A stretch of DNA of 20,001 nucleotides, from contig JAANSK020291934.1 in assembly GCA_011763485.2 (NCBI GenBank), positions 1 through 20,001 on the forward strand. Reading direction: 5' to 3'. The position numbers and the translations under genes were made by a program. How positions within the stretch are numbered: position 1 is the stretch's first letter; each line of letters starts with the position of its first letter. The notes under the pieces were generated by a model, which searched no databases, was not told the DNA's origin, and saw only the letters and a program-made list of their open reading frames with translations. Below are positions 8,901 to 18,462 of this stretch, piece after piece. This DNA comes from Isoetes engelmannii (Eukaryota > Streptophyta > Lycopodiopsida > Isoetales > Isoetaceae).

Positions 8901-11900
8901 CCCCAAGCCTTTTAAGTGAAAATGAGGAAATTTCACCTTTCTCATGGTTGGTCTTTTTGTAAAGTTGCTTATCAATTTGCCGCATGCAAGAGTATTCCTG
9001 GATGAACAGATGCAATTGCTCAATGGAAGTGGTTCCTTCACATACAACAACTTTGAACAAATATATCATCCCAAGATTGATCCATCTTTGAGGATGGCAT
9101 TCCATGAGCATTAGTCAAAGTTGAAAATCCCATATTGATTTTGGTCATTTCTTCTGAATTGAAGTTGTCCTGTGAATTCAAATTTTATTATACTTCAGGT
9201 TTCAACTGCGGGGAAGCTGCAAATTTTGCCACCCCAAATTGGGTCATACTTGCTCGGGAAGCAGCATCTCGAAGAGCCTGCATGAACCAACTTCCTATGC
9301 TTTCACATGAGCAGTTACTATATCTCATGACAATGGCTCTTCCAGAAAGGTCAGTGTGCAAATTATTATTTCCATATTCGACGATGCCGATTCTATAATT
9401 ATAAGCAGATAAAATGTTCCTATTGTATATTTTATTTTATCTTTACAAGAAATTGTTAGCACCTCTTTCTCTACAAGAAAAAGATAATTTTATATGTACA
9501 TTCCTTAGTGAGAATTCTCATGACATGGGATTGACAATTGAGTATACCATGTAAAATCCTCCTTTTGTCTTTGTAATGGTAGTGATTTGATTCTGGTCTC
9601 ATCCTAATATGCTATATCTTTTAGCAGATTTTTCCTGGGGGAGCAGAATGTTCAAGCAGAGAAGCTAGAAGAAAGTTTAGTAGATAAGACGCTCAAATCA
9701 TTGTTCATTGATGATGTCATTCGTAACAATAATTTTCTAGGAAGATTACTAAATGCTGGAGTTACACGCTGTGTTGCTCTACGTGACAGAAGATTCCAAA
9801 CATCAAAAACACTAATGCATGTATTGTCAAATGATCAGAATCGTTTGGCTATTGCTGCGCAACCTAATGATGATCATGTTGATATGCATGCGGATGATAA
9901 AAACGTAAAGGGTTCTCTTGATAATTCTAATGAACCTAGGAACATGTCGAAGGGAGTGGGAGCCCCTCGGCATTGTATAGCTTCGTTACCAACCCCCTGG
10001 GGTGTCCTGCCCTGCACGACATGTGGAATATTGTCTTTTGCAAGTGCAGTGATTGTGCAACCATCCAGTGAGGCAGCTGCTGCATTTTCTATACCACAAA
10101 CAAAGACAATGACCAGAAGATCAGCAACAAGTTTGAAGGATTTATCTGGATTATCAGGTAACTGGACAATTTGTCTTATAGATATCACTGTCTTAGATGC
10201 AGGGTTGCCTTATCACTATCTTTTATTATCTACAGGAACTACATCTTTTGAAAATTTGACTGCTCAAAGCATTGCTTATGAAGTAAATGGCAGTCAAGAT
10301 ATGGAAAATAAATTTTCTTCTAGTGAAAGAGCAGATAAACTTACCATGGAACAAATCACTGAGAAAATTGTGGATCATCCATATTCCCTGGTTACCATCG
10401 ATCAGAAATTATCATTGACTTTCTCATCACCAAATCAACAAAGTGGTATATACGATCTTAGTTTTCGCGAAGCAAAATCATGCTTCTGCACTAAAGCGAG
10501 TTTTAAATCTTTTACAGGTGAAATGCTATCAACTAAGCAAGAATCTGAAATATATCACGAACATCAAGATTCCCTTCCAAATGTTGAGCTCCCAAGTGTG
10601 GCTGAAGAAGAAAACCATAGAGCGTCTGAGAGTGAAAACTTAAATGTGCCAAATGTGCATTTTTTTAAGAGTTCTGGAGTGGGTCAAGGAAAGTCCACAA
10701 TTGACATGGAACGGGAAATTTATTTAGTAAACACATTGGCCTGTGAAGTAGGCCATGGAAATCCCATAAGCAATATGGAGGCCATTCAGATGGCAGAAAC
10801 ATTAGATGAAACAACATGTAAGATGAGCCACGGAAGTTTTGAAATGAAAATGGAAGAGAGAAACCAAACATCAGAGGAAACAGCTTGCGTTGAAAATCAG
10901 TTTGGCATATCTGAATGTCGTAAAGAGAATCAAAGCAATTCACAATCTGCAGAAAAAGGAAAGGTAACCCTTTTGGTAAGTGAGAACGAAGATATTGCGT
11001 TGTTACCATCACTTTATTTATTAGCCAAGACTTATGAGGAAGATGATTCGGAATCCGATGAGCCAGTTTGTGAAGACATTTTGTGTGAAACACATGTTCA
11101 ACCAGATACCGGATTATGTGATGATTCTTCAGATGAAGTGGGCATGTCTGTGGATGCCCCTTGGGTCAGCATTGTAAATACTGTGCAGACTGAGATGTGT
11201 AACGAAACTGATGCTATATGCGAGCTTTCATTAGATTCCGGCAGCAAGGCACTTTCTGAAGTATTTGTCTCAAATGGTTTATGGTTGTTAAAATGTGGGG
11301 AAATATCTGCTCAGAACAGTTTAGTAATTGAATCATGTGGCGCATGTGTCAGCCAGAGTGCGGAGCATGTCCCTTCGCAGCCTTCACTTAATTGCAGTTC
11401 AGATTTAAATAATATGCAGCTCAAACATCTGTCAGAAGCTGTTCTTGTAAGTGGCAATTCTAGTCAGGACATATCAAGTAGTAGTATTAAGCCAAACGAA
11501 TGTAAAGACAGTAAAGACATCTCACATGCAACCAGAGAGTCACCTCCTTCTGAGTTGCCGAAAGATCTGCAGAAAGATTCTGGGAAAGAATTTGCCATTG
11601 TCTTGCCATTAGTTACTATCAGTGAAACTGAGCTGATAATGAGCAATGATCAGGATACTTTAAAACCTAACCTTGAAAATGTAGACTGTGGACAGCAAGT
11701 TAGCAGCGATTGTGGTACATTACAACCTAGTCTAGCAGGTTCAGACTGTGGGAATGGAAGCCACTTGCATAGATCTCAAGTTGCACAAATTAAAGAAGAT
11801 TTTCTAAGCCAAAATCCAATTTCTTTGACTAAGAGTTCCCCAAAACCATATGTCTTCTGCCTTGAGCATGGATATGAAACTTATAACCGCTTGGCATCCC

Positions 11901-14745
11901 TTGGTGGAGCTGATGCTCTCATTATATGCCACTCTGGTACTATTCTCTTCAAACCTGGACTGTTTTTTTTTTTTTTTTTTTTTTTTTTTGTTCCTTTTCC
12001 TGTGTTTCCCATGACCTGTTTGCTTTTACAAGTGCAGATTTTGTGCATATTGAGGAGCGTGCCAAAGAAATGGCTACTGGAATAAATATGGAATATACCT
12101 GGAACCAAATCTCATTACAAGATGCAGCAATGGAGGACTTGGAGCTAATCAGTTTTGCCTTGGACCCTCAGGATGCACATAGTGAACAGAATACCAGAAG
12201 TTGGGTAACGCAGCTGGGTATGAGCAAGCAATATCAGATAAAACACTTCCGAATGGGACATGGAGATTTCCCTTCTAAGGAACGGTTCCGGAGGAGGCCA
12301 GGTGATACTCAATGTGGAAAGGGCATAGTCGAAATTCCACCTCAGGATAAGTGTGGCAACAAAGGAAGGAATTTAGACAAGTGGTGTGGAAGGTCCTGGA
12401 CACAAAAACAGCTCCATCCATCATTAGGTGGTCGAAAAACTGTAGCACATTCGTTGTTGCAGATGACTTTACAATTAGTCTTAGGACGGGAAGGGGCTAG
12501 CAAAAAACGGGGAATACGAAGAAGGAAAAATCCATTTGCAACGACAAAGCGACCAACCTACTCTACGAGGATTTTAAGATCTACATTCTGTTCAAAGGAT
12601 GTGCTTGGTTGCCAGTCTGGTTTGCCCCTAAAATTAAGGGGCAGGGTCCCTCTTAGAAAGTCTCTTCGCAAAAGAAATGAGCTTCAAAAATTGAAGGTTG
12701 GCAATGAAATGTACAACATACTTTCACGAAATGTTGGAGAAAAACCGAAAAGACAAAGCATCCTTGTACGGTCTTCCAACTCCATAATTGTCCAGAAGAT
12801 TATTGAAAATAAATTGGATGATACATATACGGGCACCGCAGCAGGAAATGCTCATATAGATGTACAGCAGTCATTAGAAGAACCTTGTAATGATGGGCCA
12901 TATATGCCTAGTTCGGATGCCCTGGATCCCCAGATGCAACCATCAGCATCAAACGTAGCACCCTCCCAAGACTTAGAACATCACAGGTCTTCTGGTCTGA
13001 AATGTGCAAAAACAGTTTCTATTGGAGAAGCTCATAAGGAGTTAGAAAATACTGATGAAGATTACTTGGAAACACAATCACTAAGCTCATCTACGTCGCC
13101 ATCTAACTCGCAGGATCCCAGCTTTACGGCACAAAGCAGTTTTAGCAATGATACTGATGATTGTATCTGGTATGAAGTGCCAATTACATGCTCTCCATCT
13201 CTCCTTTCCAAAATAATGTCCCTGCGTAGCTGCACTGCTAGATTGGCAGAATTAATCAACGATTTTCCACATGAACCAATCCATCAGTCAAAATCCCAAA
13301 CTCCTGCTATTGACTTTGACATGTCCCCTGTGAAGCAGGAAGCTTATCCAGAAAATTTGGAACATGAGCCTGTAAATGGAGGATTTCATGATATGGCTGA
13401 TACACAAAATTTCTCAGAAATCAAGTCATCTTCACCAAAACCACATGGTGGGCTTTCAAAGGTAACATACTTGGAGAAATCTGATCGTGCAGTTGAACTT
13501 GAGAATCTGGAGCCAGTTGAGAGAACAAGATCAACAGCTCAGCTGAAAAGAAAAGCGAGTTACCAGTGTAGAGAGCGAAAGAAGTCAACCAGTGTTGAGT
13601 CGAGAAGAGGACCTTATGATGGAGCAGATATATCTGATGAAGATGCGTTTAGTAAACCACAGTTGTCCGGCCTTATGTGTCATGACCTAGCTAGAGATGG
13701 TCAGCACCAGCTGTGTATGCAAGGATCTGAAAGCTTACCGAACGGGGAGGATGAAAGCTCTTTTCACAGTATGCATGAAGCCATGGATGATACTCAGGAA
13801 GAAGAAGACTATGAATCAAATGTGTGTTCATTTACATCTACACGAAAACGATCTTGCAAAGTGCCCAGACGAAGGATAGGATTTAGTAAATGGGAAACTA
13901 CTTTGAAGACACTTCTACAATTACCTGATGCTGATCTGGAGTACACCTCTGGTATTGAAGCAGAAGCTAGCCCACACATGGATCCCCTTGAACTTGGAAT
14001 GCTGAAAGGTAATGAGATGGAAGCTGAAGTGGTAACTGAGACGGGTGCAATGGTAGAAACAGATATTGAGGTGGAGTTAAAAGCAGATGGAAAGAAGGAT
14101 CTAGAGAACAGCATGGAAATCGGTATGCACCATACTCTGGTTTCTCTTAAATCCCCATGTCCATATTGCATGTTTGGTGAATTTCTCATCCTGCAGTGTT
14201 TTGTTTTAGGTGGTTACTACCGTACAAGATTGCGTAAACAACGTACCGGATCCTCAAATGAGGAGCTGCCTGAAATGGTGCCCAATCAAGTATCTCTGGG
14301 GATAGGTAAAAAGGCCGCTGAGACCTCAGCAGGAACATGTAAAAAAGGCTCAGGGAGAAAGAAAATAAACAAGACAGCAAAGGATGATTGTGAGGAAACT
14401 GCACATGCATATCAGTGTGATTTGGAGGGATGTGTAATGGGCTTTGCGACTGAAGAAGAACTTATGCAACATAAGCTCAATATGTGTACTTTTGAAGGAT
14501 GTGGGAAAACCTTTGGCTCTCATAAATACCTTGCGCAGCATCGAAAGGTTCATAAAGATGACAGACCACTTAAATGCCCTTGGAAAGGATGTACAATGGC
14601 ATTCAAATGGCCATGGGCGCGAACAGAACACATCAGAGTGCACACTGGGGAGAGACCATATGCATGCCCGGTTTGTGATAGAACATTTAGATTTGTCTCA
14701 GATTTCAGTCGGCATAAGAGGAACACTGGTCATGCAAGAAGTTAA
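5901..14745 (+). CDS. ELF6: ELF6/REF6-type JmjC histone H3 lysine-27 demethylase
   Basis: Family members are nuclear Fe(II)/2-oxoglutarate dioxygenases that remove methyl groups from H3K27 and find targets through C-terminal zinc fingers. Exons: 5901-6930, 7396-7474, 7634-7701, 9199-9349, 9628-11936, 12038-14122 and 14210-14745; all introns GT-AG; total 6,258 nt, 2,085 residues. JmjN is residues 7-51. JmjC runs from about 278: HVE gives Fe ligands H296 and E298, with N306 and K314 (2-oxoglutarate side) and distal H392 in GFSHGFN; the 96-residue H-to-H spacing equals that recalled for Arabidopsis REF6. CTTCGILSF (572-580), FCLEH (1186-1190), KWCGRSW (1327-1333) and four zinc fingers (about 1975-2082) follow. 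[27 protein letters not shown] and [14 protein letters not shown] are ELF6-like; KWCGRSW is REF6-like. The ATG at 5901 starts just before JmjN. Codon frame is intact throughout. Optional introns inside exon 5 would shorten the protein by up to 50 residues. Confidence 0.9.
6931..7395 (+). other. intron 1 of the ELF6-like gene
   Basis: Donor GAG|GTAGAT and acceptor AACAG|CT join SPG to AAFALLGEKTTVLSPE through a split GCT codon, restoring the family's JmjC sequence. The open frame running on to 7001 past the donor is intron read-through. No embedded element is recognised in the 465 bases. Confidence 0.85.
7475..7633 (+). other. intron 2 of the ELF6-like gene
   Basis: Donor GCAG|GTGCCA and acceptor ATCAG|GC split the Arg codon in PCCRLVQN. 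The join is exact for the family sequence. It is 159 bases long and holds nothing notable. Confidence 0.85.
7702..9198 (+). other. intron 3 of the ELF6-like gene (1.5 kb)
   Basis: Donor CATG|GTTTGT and acceptor TTCAG|GT split the Gly codon of [12 protein letters not shown], directly after the distal Fe-binding His. This is by far the longest intron. It has no recognised gene or transposon. A TAATAGTAATTG word occurs near 8505 and again near 8630. Short open frames near 7981-8181 show no domain I recognise and are probably chance or an unidentified old insertion. Confidence 0.8.
9350..9627 (+). other. intron 4 with NAGNAG acceptor
   Basis: Donor AAAG|GTCAGT; the acceptor region reads TTAGCAG|ATT, ending at 9627. 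Two AGs three bases apart (9624 and 9627) allow either AGA-TTT-TTC (Arg-Phe-Phe) or AGC-AGA-TTT (an extra Ser). The intron is 278 bases. Confidence 0.8.
10158..10235 (+). other. candidate optional in-frame intron within exon 5
   Basis: CAG|GTAACTGG at 10158 and TTATTATCTACAG|GA ending at 10235 are good plant splice signals with a pyrimidine-rich end. The 78 bases are a multiple of three and have no in-frame stop. Splicing joins LSGLS to GTTSFEN. If retained it adds 26 residues. I cannot tell which form is used; the U-rich end favours a real intron. Confidence 0.5.
10446..10517 (+). other. candidate optional in-frame intron within exon 5 (second)
   Basis: AGTG|GTATATAC at 10446 and AATCTTTTACAG|GT ending at 10517 enclose 72 bases, again a multiple of three and stop-free. 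Splicing gives QQSGEMLST; retention adds 24 residues that include two Cys. At 72 bases it is near the lower size limit for plant introns, so confidence is lower than for the 78-base case. Confidence 0.4.
11937..12037 (+). other. intron 5 with a T27 run
   Basis: Donor TCTG|GTACTA and acceptor AGTGCAG|AT join IICHS to DFVHIEERA in frame, as in the family. The 101-base intron holds an unbroken run of 27 T at 11963-11989. Reading through it gives a poly-Phe stretch that is not real protein. Confidence 0.85.
14123..14209 (+). other. intron 6, in frame and stop-free
   Basis: Donor ATCG|GTATGC and acceptor TTGTTTTAG|GT enclose 87 bases, a multiple of three with no in-frame stop. Splicing joins NSMEIG to GYYRTRLRKQ, just before the basic stretch and zinc fingers. 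Retention would add 29 mostly hydrophobic and Cys-containing residues without breaking the frame. An inner AG (CTGCAG, ending 14196) would put the fingers out of frame and is not favoured. Confidence 0.75.
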
Positions 14746-15300
14746 AACAAAGGACTGTAGATGGGCCAACTCACTCTTCTCAGTGCCAAGCTCGGCCTGA
14801 TGCAGATAATGTATCTGCCTGTATATTAAACCCAAATTTTTGCAGCCCCCAAATGATCCTGCAGCCCCATTGTTTAATTTAAGAGGCAACCCCATAATGA
14901 GCCTCAGATGGTACCTATTGGTTCAGCCACTCTGCGCCTGTTGTACCAGAGCGGTAGTTGCTGTAATTGTTGCAATTCTTATTTGAAATTCTTTGAGCCA
15001 TGTATACTATTCCTTGGTAACCATCAACAATGGAACAAGATTGGAATCATAATGCTATTCTTTTCTCATACTACGGGTATGTTCAGATGAAAAAAGCTGC
15101 AAAAGTTGAATTGTCATCCAGTTGAATGCGGTACCTGACCTGGCCCCATTCCGTCTGCTGACTTGAAGGACATTCACCACATAACACGTCACATTGGTTT
15201 TCTAATGCCGACGACTGGCCGTTAAATTCAATTCCAAACGTTGTAATATGCCTATGTTAAACCATTTGCTCTTTGCATGCATATCAAGAAAATTAAAATA
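14746..15300 (+). other. probable 3' untranslated region and downstream DNA
   Basis: Follows the TAA at 14743-14745. No AATAAA is present nearby; the variant ATTAAA at 14825-14830 is the closest poly(A)-signal candidate, with T-rich sequence following. The transcript end is not fixed. No coding sequence is seen. Confidence 0.4.
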
Positions 15301-16290
15301 ATTCAAAGGCATTAGAGATTGGACGGCCGAGATTTCGTTTGGAGAGCATATGCCCTCTAGGATTCAGCATGTAGTAGCGTGTGTGCTTCAGTGATAAATA
15401 GAGGGTGGAGATATAATCAATCGAGTATGGAGATATATTGGTCTAAAAATATGCCCTTCAAAACAGCATGGAAGGGTCTGAATTGTGTGGGTGATAGAAG
15501 TTGTGTATTGAGAAGGGTTTTGTGTCGTCTCCTGGCACCAATAGTAGTAGTCTTTGGGAAAAGGGATTGCTATGCACGAATATGTGGTATCAACTGCTAT
15601 TTTCTTTCTGTAGGCTTAGGGTTTCATGTTTCTTTCCCTCAAATGTATATATTTAGAAACAGCTTGTATAAAAGGGCGCTTCAGATCAAAATTGTTACAA
15701 ACTTGTATGTCTTTCTTACATAGGATAATGATAGAACTTACATATTCCAAAGTAGTACTCACGGGTTTTTATAGATTTCGTTGTCACATTTTTTGAAAAG
15801 TCGTACTTTCATATCATTTTGTCACCACTTGTTTGTCACATTATTGTAGGAACATAAAAGAAATTTAGATTAACCAGGACAATTGGTTCACAACGTTGAC
15901 AAAACAGTGGACATTAATTGTATACGGTCTTTTGATGATAAAAGAAACACTAATTTTTGGTTAAATACTATTAATCTAAATTAACACCAACTTGGTCTGG
16001 GTTGGAATTATTTATGGCAATTTTAGGAAGGTCTAGACGATCATGGTCAAATAATTAATGTTGTAAAAATAGTAGAGGGTCCTTGGTTAATTATTATATA
16101 AAAGGTCGGAGGGCCATGGTCTAGGTGTAGTAGTGTTTTGAGTTTGTAAGGGTCTGTATGATAAAATAACAAGTTTAGGTCATGGTTAAATTATTAAGAA
16201 GCATCGATAGGTAAGGAAACTCTACTTATGTGCCATGTCATATATGTGACTCAATTTAATAATTGTTTAGGAAGGCAGACCAATCCACCT
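15301..16290. other. geneless AT-rich region
   Basis: No recognisable gene. Phrases like GGTCATGGTTAAATTATTAA recur loosely near 16042, 16080 and 16178, suggesting an old degenerate repeat. TATA-like TGTATAAAAG near 15667 and TTATATAAAAG near 16095 have no gene behind them. Confidence 0.4.
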
Positions 16291-17050
16291 CTTGGGGACT
16301 CCCCTCATCTATTCATGGATGCTCGTGCTTCTTCTCTGTGATTCTAGATCCATGTTTGCTATGGGCAAGCATGGGAATACCTGGCTATCTGGATCTGCAT
16401 TTGCTTATGCAACCGTAAACCTATCTGGTTCTTTTTGGGGGTGTGCAGAGGCTTTTTTTCTTGGAGTTCCCATTAAGGGTGTCGACACCTTCTACTATAT
16501 CGGGGGATGTCGTATAGCTTGGCCTCTGCTCACCCCACCTAGTTCCTGAGCACGTTCCCGGTAGCGAGAGTTTTGAATTCCACTTCCTTGAGTAGCAGCC
16601 ATGAGCTTGAACGATGGGCATTCCTTCTTCTTGGCTCCCAGGTATCTAACAAAGGGCTGGGTTCTAGTTTCACACCATATATAGCGGTGTACATATTACT
16701 GGCTGTCCTGCGCACGCAAGAGCATCTAGCGACTGGAGACACCCATGCCGACCCTCAGGCAGTCAGCTGAAGGAGCAAGTCCAGGTTCTTCACGCGGGTA
16801 GTATGCTGCTTCCTCCCGCTGTGGTGGACTGGGTTATTCCAAGACCCCATGCGTGTAGGGCTAGCATAAGCGGAGGGATTTTTGTGGGCCTCGACTCTGG
16901 AGTAGTGCTTGCGAAGAGGTGGGTATAGAGGTTCTACTGCAGCCTCCTCCTATAAGAGCAGGTATGAAAGGAGCGCAAAGGTCTGCTATGGGAGGCGGGT
17001 ATGGCCATCCCTCCAACCTGCGGCTCAAAAAAAAGAAAAAGAAAAAAAGA
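16291..17050. other. GC-richer block ending in an A-rich tail, unidentified
   Basis: This stretch is clearly richer in G and C than its AT-rich neighbours and ends with an A-rich run (AAAAAAAAGAAAAAGAAAAAAAG, 17027-17049 approximately). That is the shape of a retroposed sequence. The last ~190 bases hold TAGCATAAGCGG (from 16862) and GGTTCTACTGC (from 16930), loosely like Pol III A and B boxes, so a tRNA-derived SINE is possible, but both boxes have mismatches and I found no flanking duplication. No protein similarity is recognised. Confidence 0.3.
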
Positions 17051-17337
17051 TCTTATCCTTCTCACTTTCACTACTAGATTTTTTAGCATTTTTGCACAAA
17101 TACGAGTCCAAAGTTCGATGCATTGTGAGGCTATCCACCTGCAGCCATATGGGTATTTTTTAGGACGTGGATGATTTTTTCACCATTTGATTCTATCCAC
17201 AACCAGGGAAATTAATGAAAATTATAATCGGTTATGGGCACGTTAGGAGCAAGGAGCGTTTGGATTCTTGTCTTGCTCGATGCTTAATGTGTATTTTTCT
17301 TTATCAGACTCTTGTGTGTAATGGAGGAGTCTGGTTT

Positions 17338-17416
17338 TTTGGTTATCAGTATTGGTGCAGGCTGATAACTAGTTATAAGTACTGGTGGAGTACTGATAAC
17401 TAGTTATCAGTACTAG
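17338..17416. repeat. nested repeats with a perfect 26-bp palindrome
   Basis: The half site AGTACTGATAACT at 17389-17401 is followed at once by its exact reverse complement to 17414. A second, imperfect version (GATAACTAGTTATAAGTACT, from 17374) precedes it, and GTTATCAGTATTGG lies at 17342-17355. Together they look like repeated copies of a GTTATCAGTA word in both orientations. No element family is recognised. Confidence 0.75.
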
Positions 17417-17551
17417 TTAAGTTTGCATTTTTCTCCTTGCATACAAGCCCGATAAGGTGGTTATCAGACTTTGCCTCGTAGCGGGCCTCGGTCTTACGTG
17501 CCAAAAATCTGGCCTTGAACGTACAACCTCGGTCATGCATTTTTTGTTATC

Positions 17552-17650
17552 AGACTTGGCTAGTCCAATAACCTTACCTTATCCATCTCTCATTGTGACT
17601 ATTTTTGATTTTTAGACTCGGCTAGTCCAATAACCTTACCTTATCCATCT
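17552..17650. repeat. 62-bp tandem duplication with 37-bp near-identical core
   Basis: The core starting AGACTYGGCTAGTCCAATAA and running to CCATCT occupies 17552-17588 and 17614-17650, with one mismatch. The word TTATCAGACT also occurs near 17302, 17460 and 17546. Recent duplication is likely; function unknown. Confidence 0.8.
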
Positions 17651-18043
17651 TTCTGTTATCTGTTGTTTTGATCCGGGAAGGTTGATTCACTATGGACGAA
17701 TTTATGCATCAGCCTTATTTTTAGAGTTTAGTGTTGCTAACCCAGATGATGCTTGGTTTAGGGTTGTTCATATTGATTTCATGTCTTCAAGAGCATTGCT
17801 AGGGTTTATGTATCATTGTAGAATCCAATTTCGTTTTCCTCTCTTTAGTTAGGGTTTTTTATTTAGGTCTTGTTGCTTGTTGTGCGGTGACCGAGAGCAT
17901 CTCTACTCCAGAAATCTATGGCAACTGCTCTCGAAATCCATGAAGAGTGCTCCAAGATTCTCCTTATGGCAACTGGCAGGCAAAGACAAGCATTCTTTAT
18001 CCAAGTCCTGGTTATAGAATATAAGAATGTTGATCCTACATCT

Positions 18044-18045
<2 letters not shown>
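17651..18045. other. geneless spacer
   Basis: Nothing recognisable between the duplication and the microsatellite. A short open frame from 17918 runs into the microsatellite and is not credible as a gene. Confidence 0.45.
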
Positions 18046-18074
<29 letters not shown>

Positions 18075-18100
18075 TATCTTATCTTATCTTATCTTATCTT
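18046..18100. repeat. (ATCTT)11 microsatellite
   Basis: Eleven perfect head-to-tail copies of ATCTT. A simple sequence repeat, likely variable in length between individuals. Confidence 0.97.
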
Positions 18101-18462
18101 TCATGCAATCTTTTGAGTAGTATATGCTGCAAGAATTATATCTAGATTACTGATAATTATATTAGTATCATGGGCTGCAAAAGGAAGGCTAATTTATCAA
18201 CCATCAACAAAATTCTAGGTTCGCGGGATTGCCCATCCTTGAAATTATGATGAGCATGGGAGATTTGACACATCGATGCGTTGCAAATCCAGCTTACAAG
18301 TACAATGCAAAGGGATTAATGGCCTCTTATTATACAATGGTGCACATTCTCTTAATTAAACTGAAAGGTGCTCTTTGATACATTGTACATTTTTTTCTTA
18401 TTTCATGTCTGCTTTTTTGTTTTGCTTTGTTATGGTATTGAAATAATTGTGATTTATGTAGG

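Noticed and set aside
10665-11093. Minus-strand open frames opposite exons 5-7
   Set aside because: They are antisense shadows of a strongly supported coding region and show no domains.
11926-12040. Separate gene starting with poly-Phe before the zinc fingers
   Set aside because: The Phe run is the T27 tract of intron 5. Splicing at 11937/12037 restores the family sequence in frame.
9701-12085. Stand-alone 794-residue protein
   Set aside because: It is exon 5 of the demethylase with intron sequence at the end; the upstream splice to exon 4 keeps frame.
15379-15723. 114-residue open frame as a gene
   Set aside because: No domain, no paired splice signals, and AT-rich composition like the surrounding DNA.
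16291-16770. Organelle-derived (mitochondrial or plastid) insertion
   Set aside because: The GC-richer block prompted the idea, but I recognise no organelle gene or RNA in it; a database search would decide.
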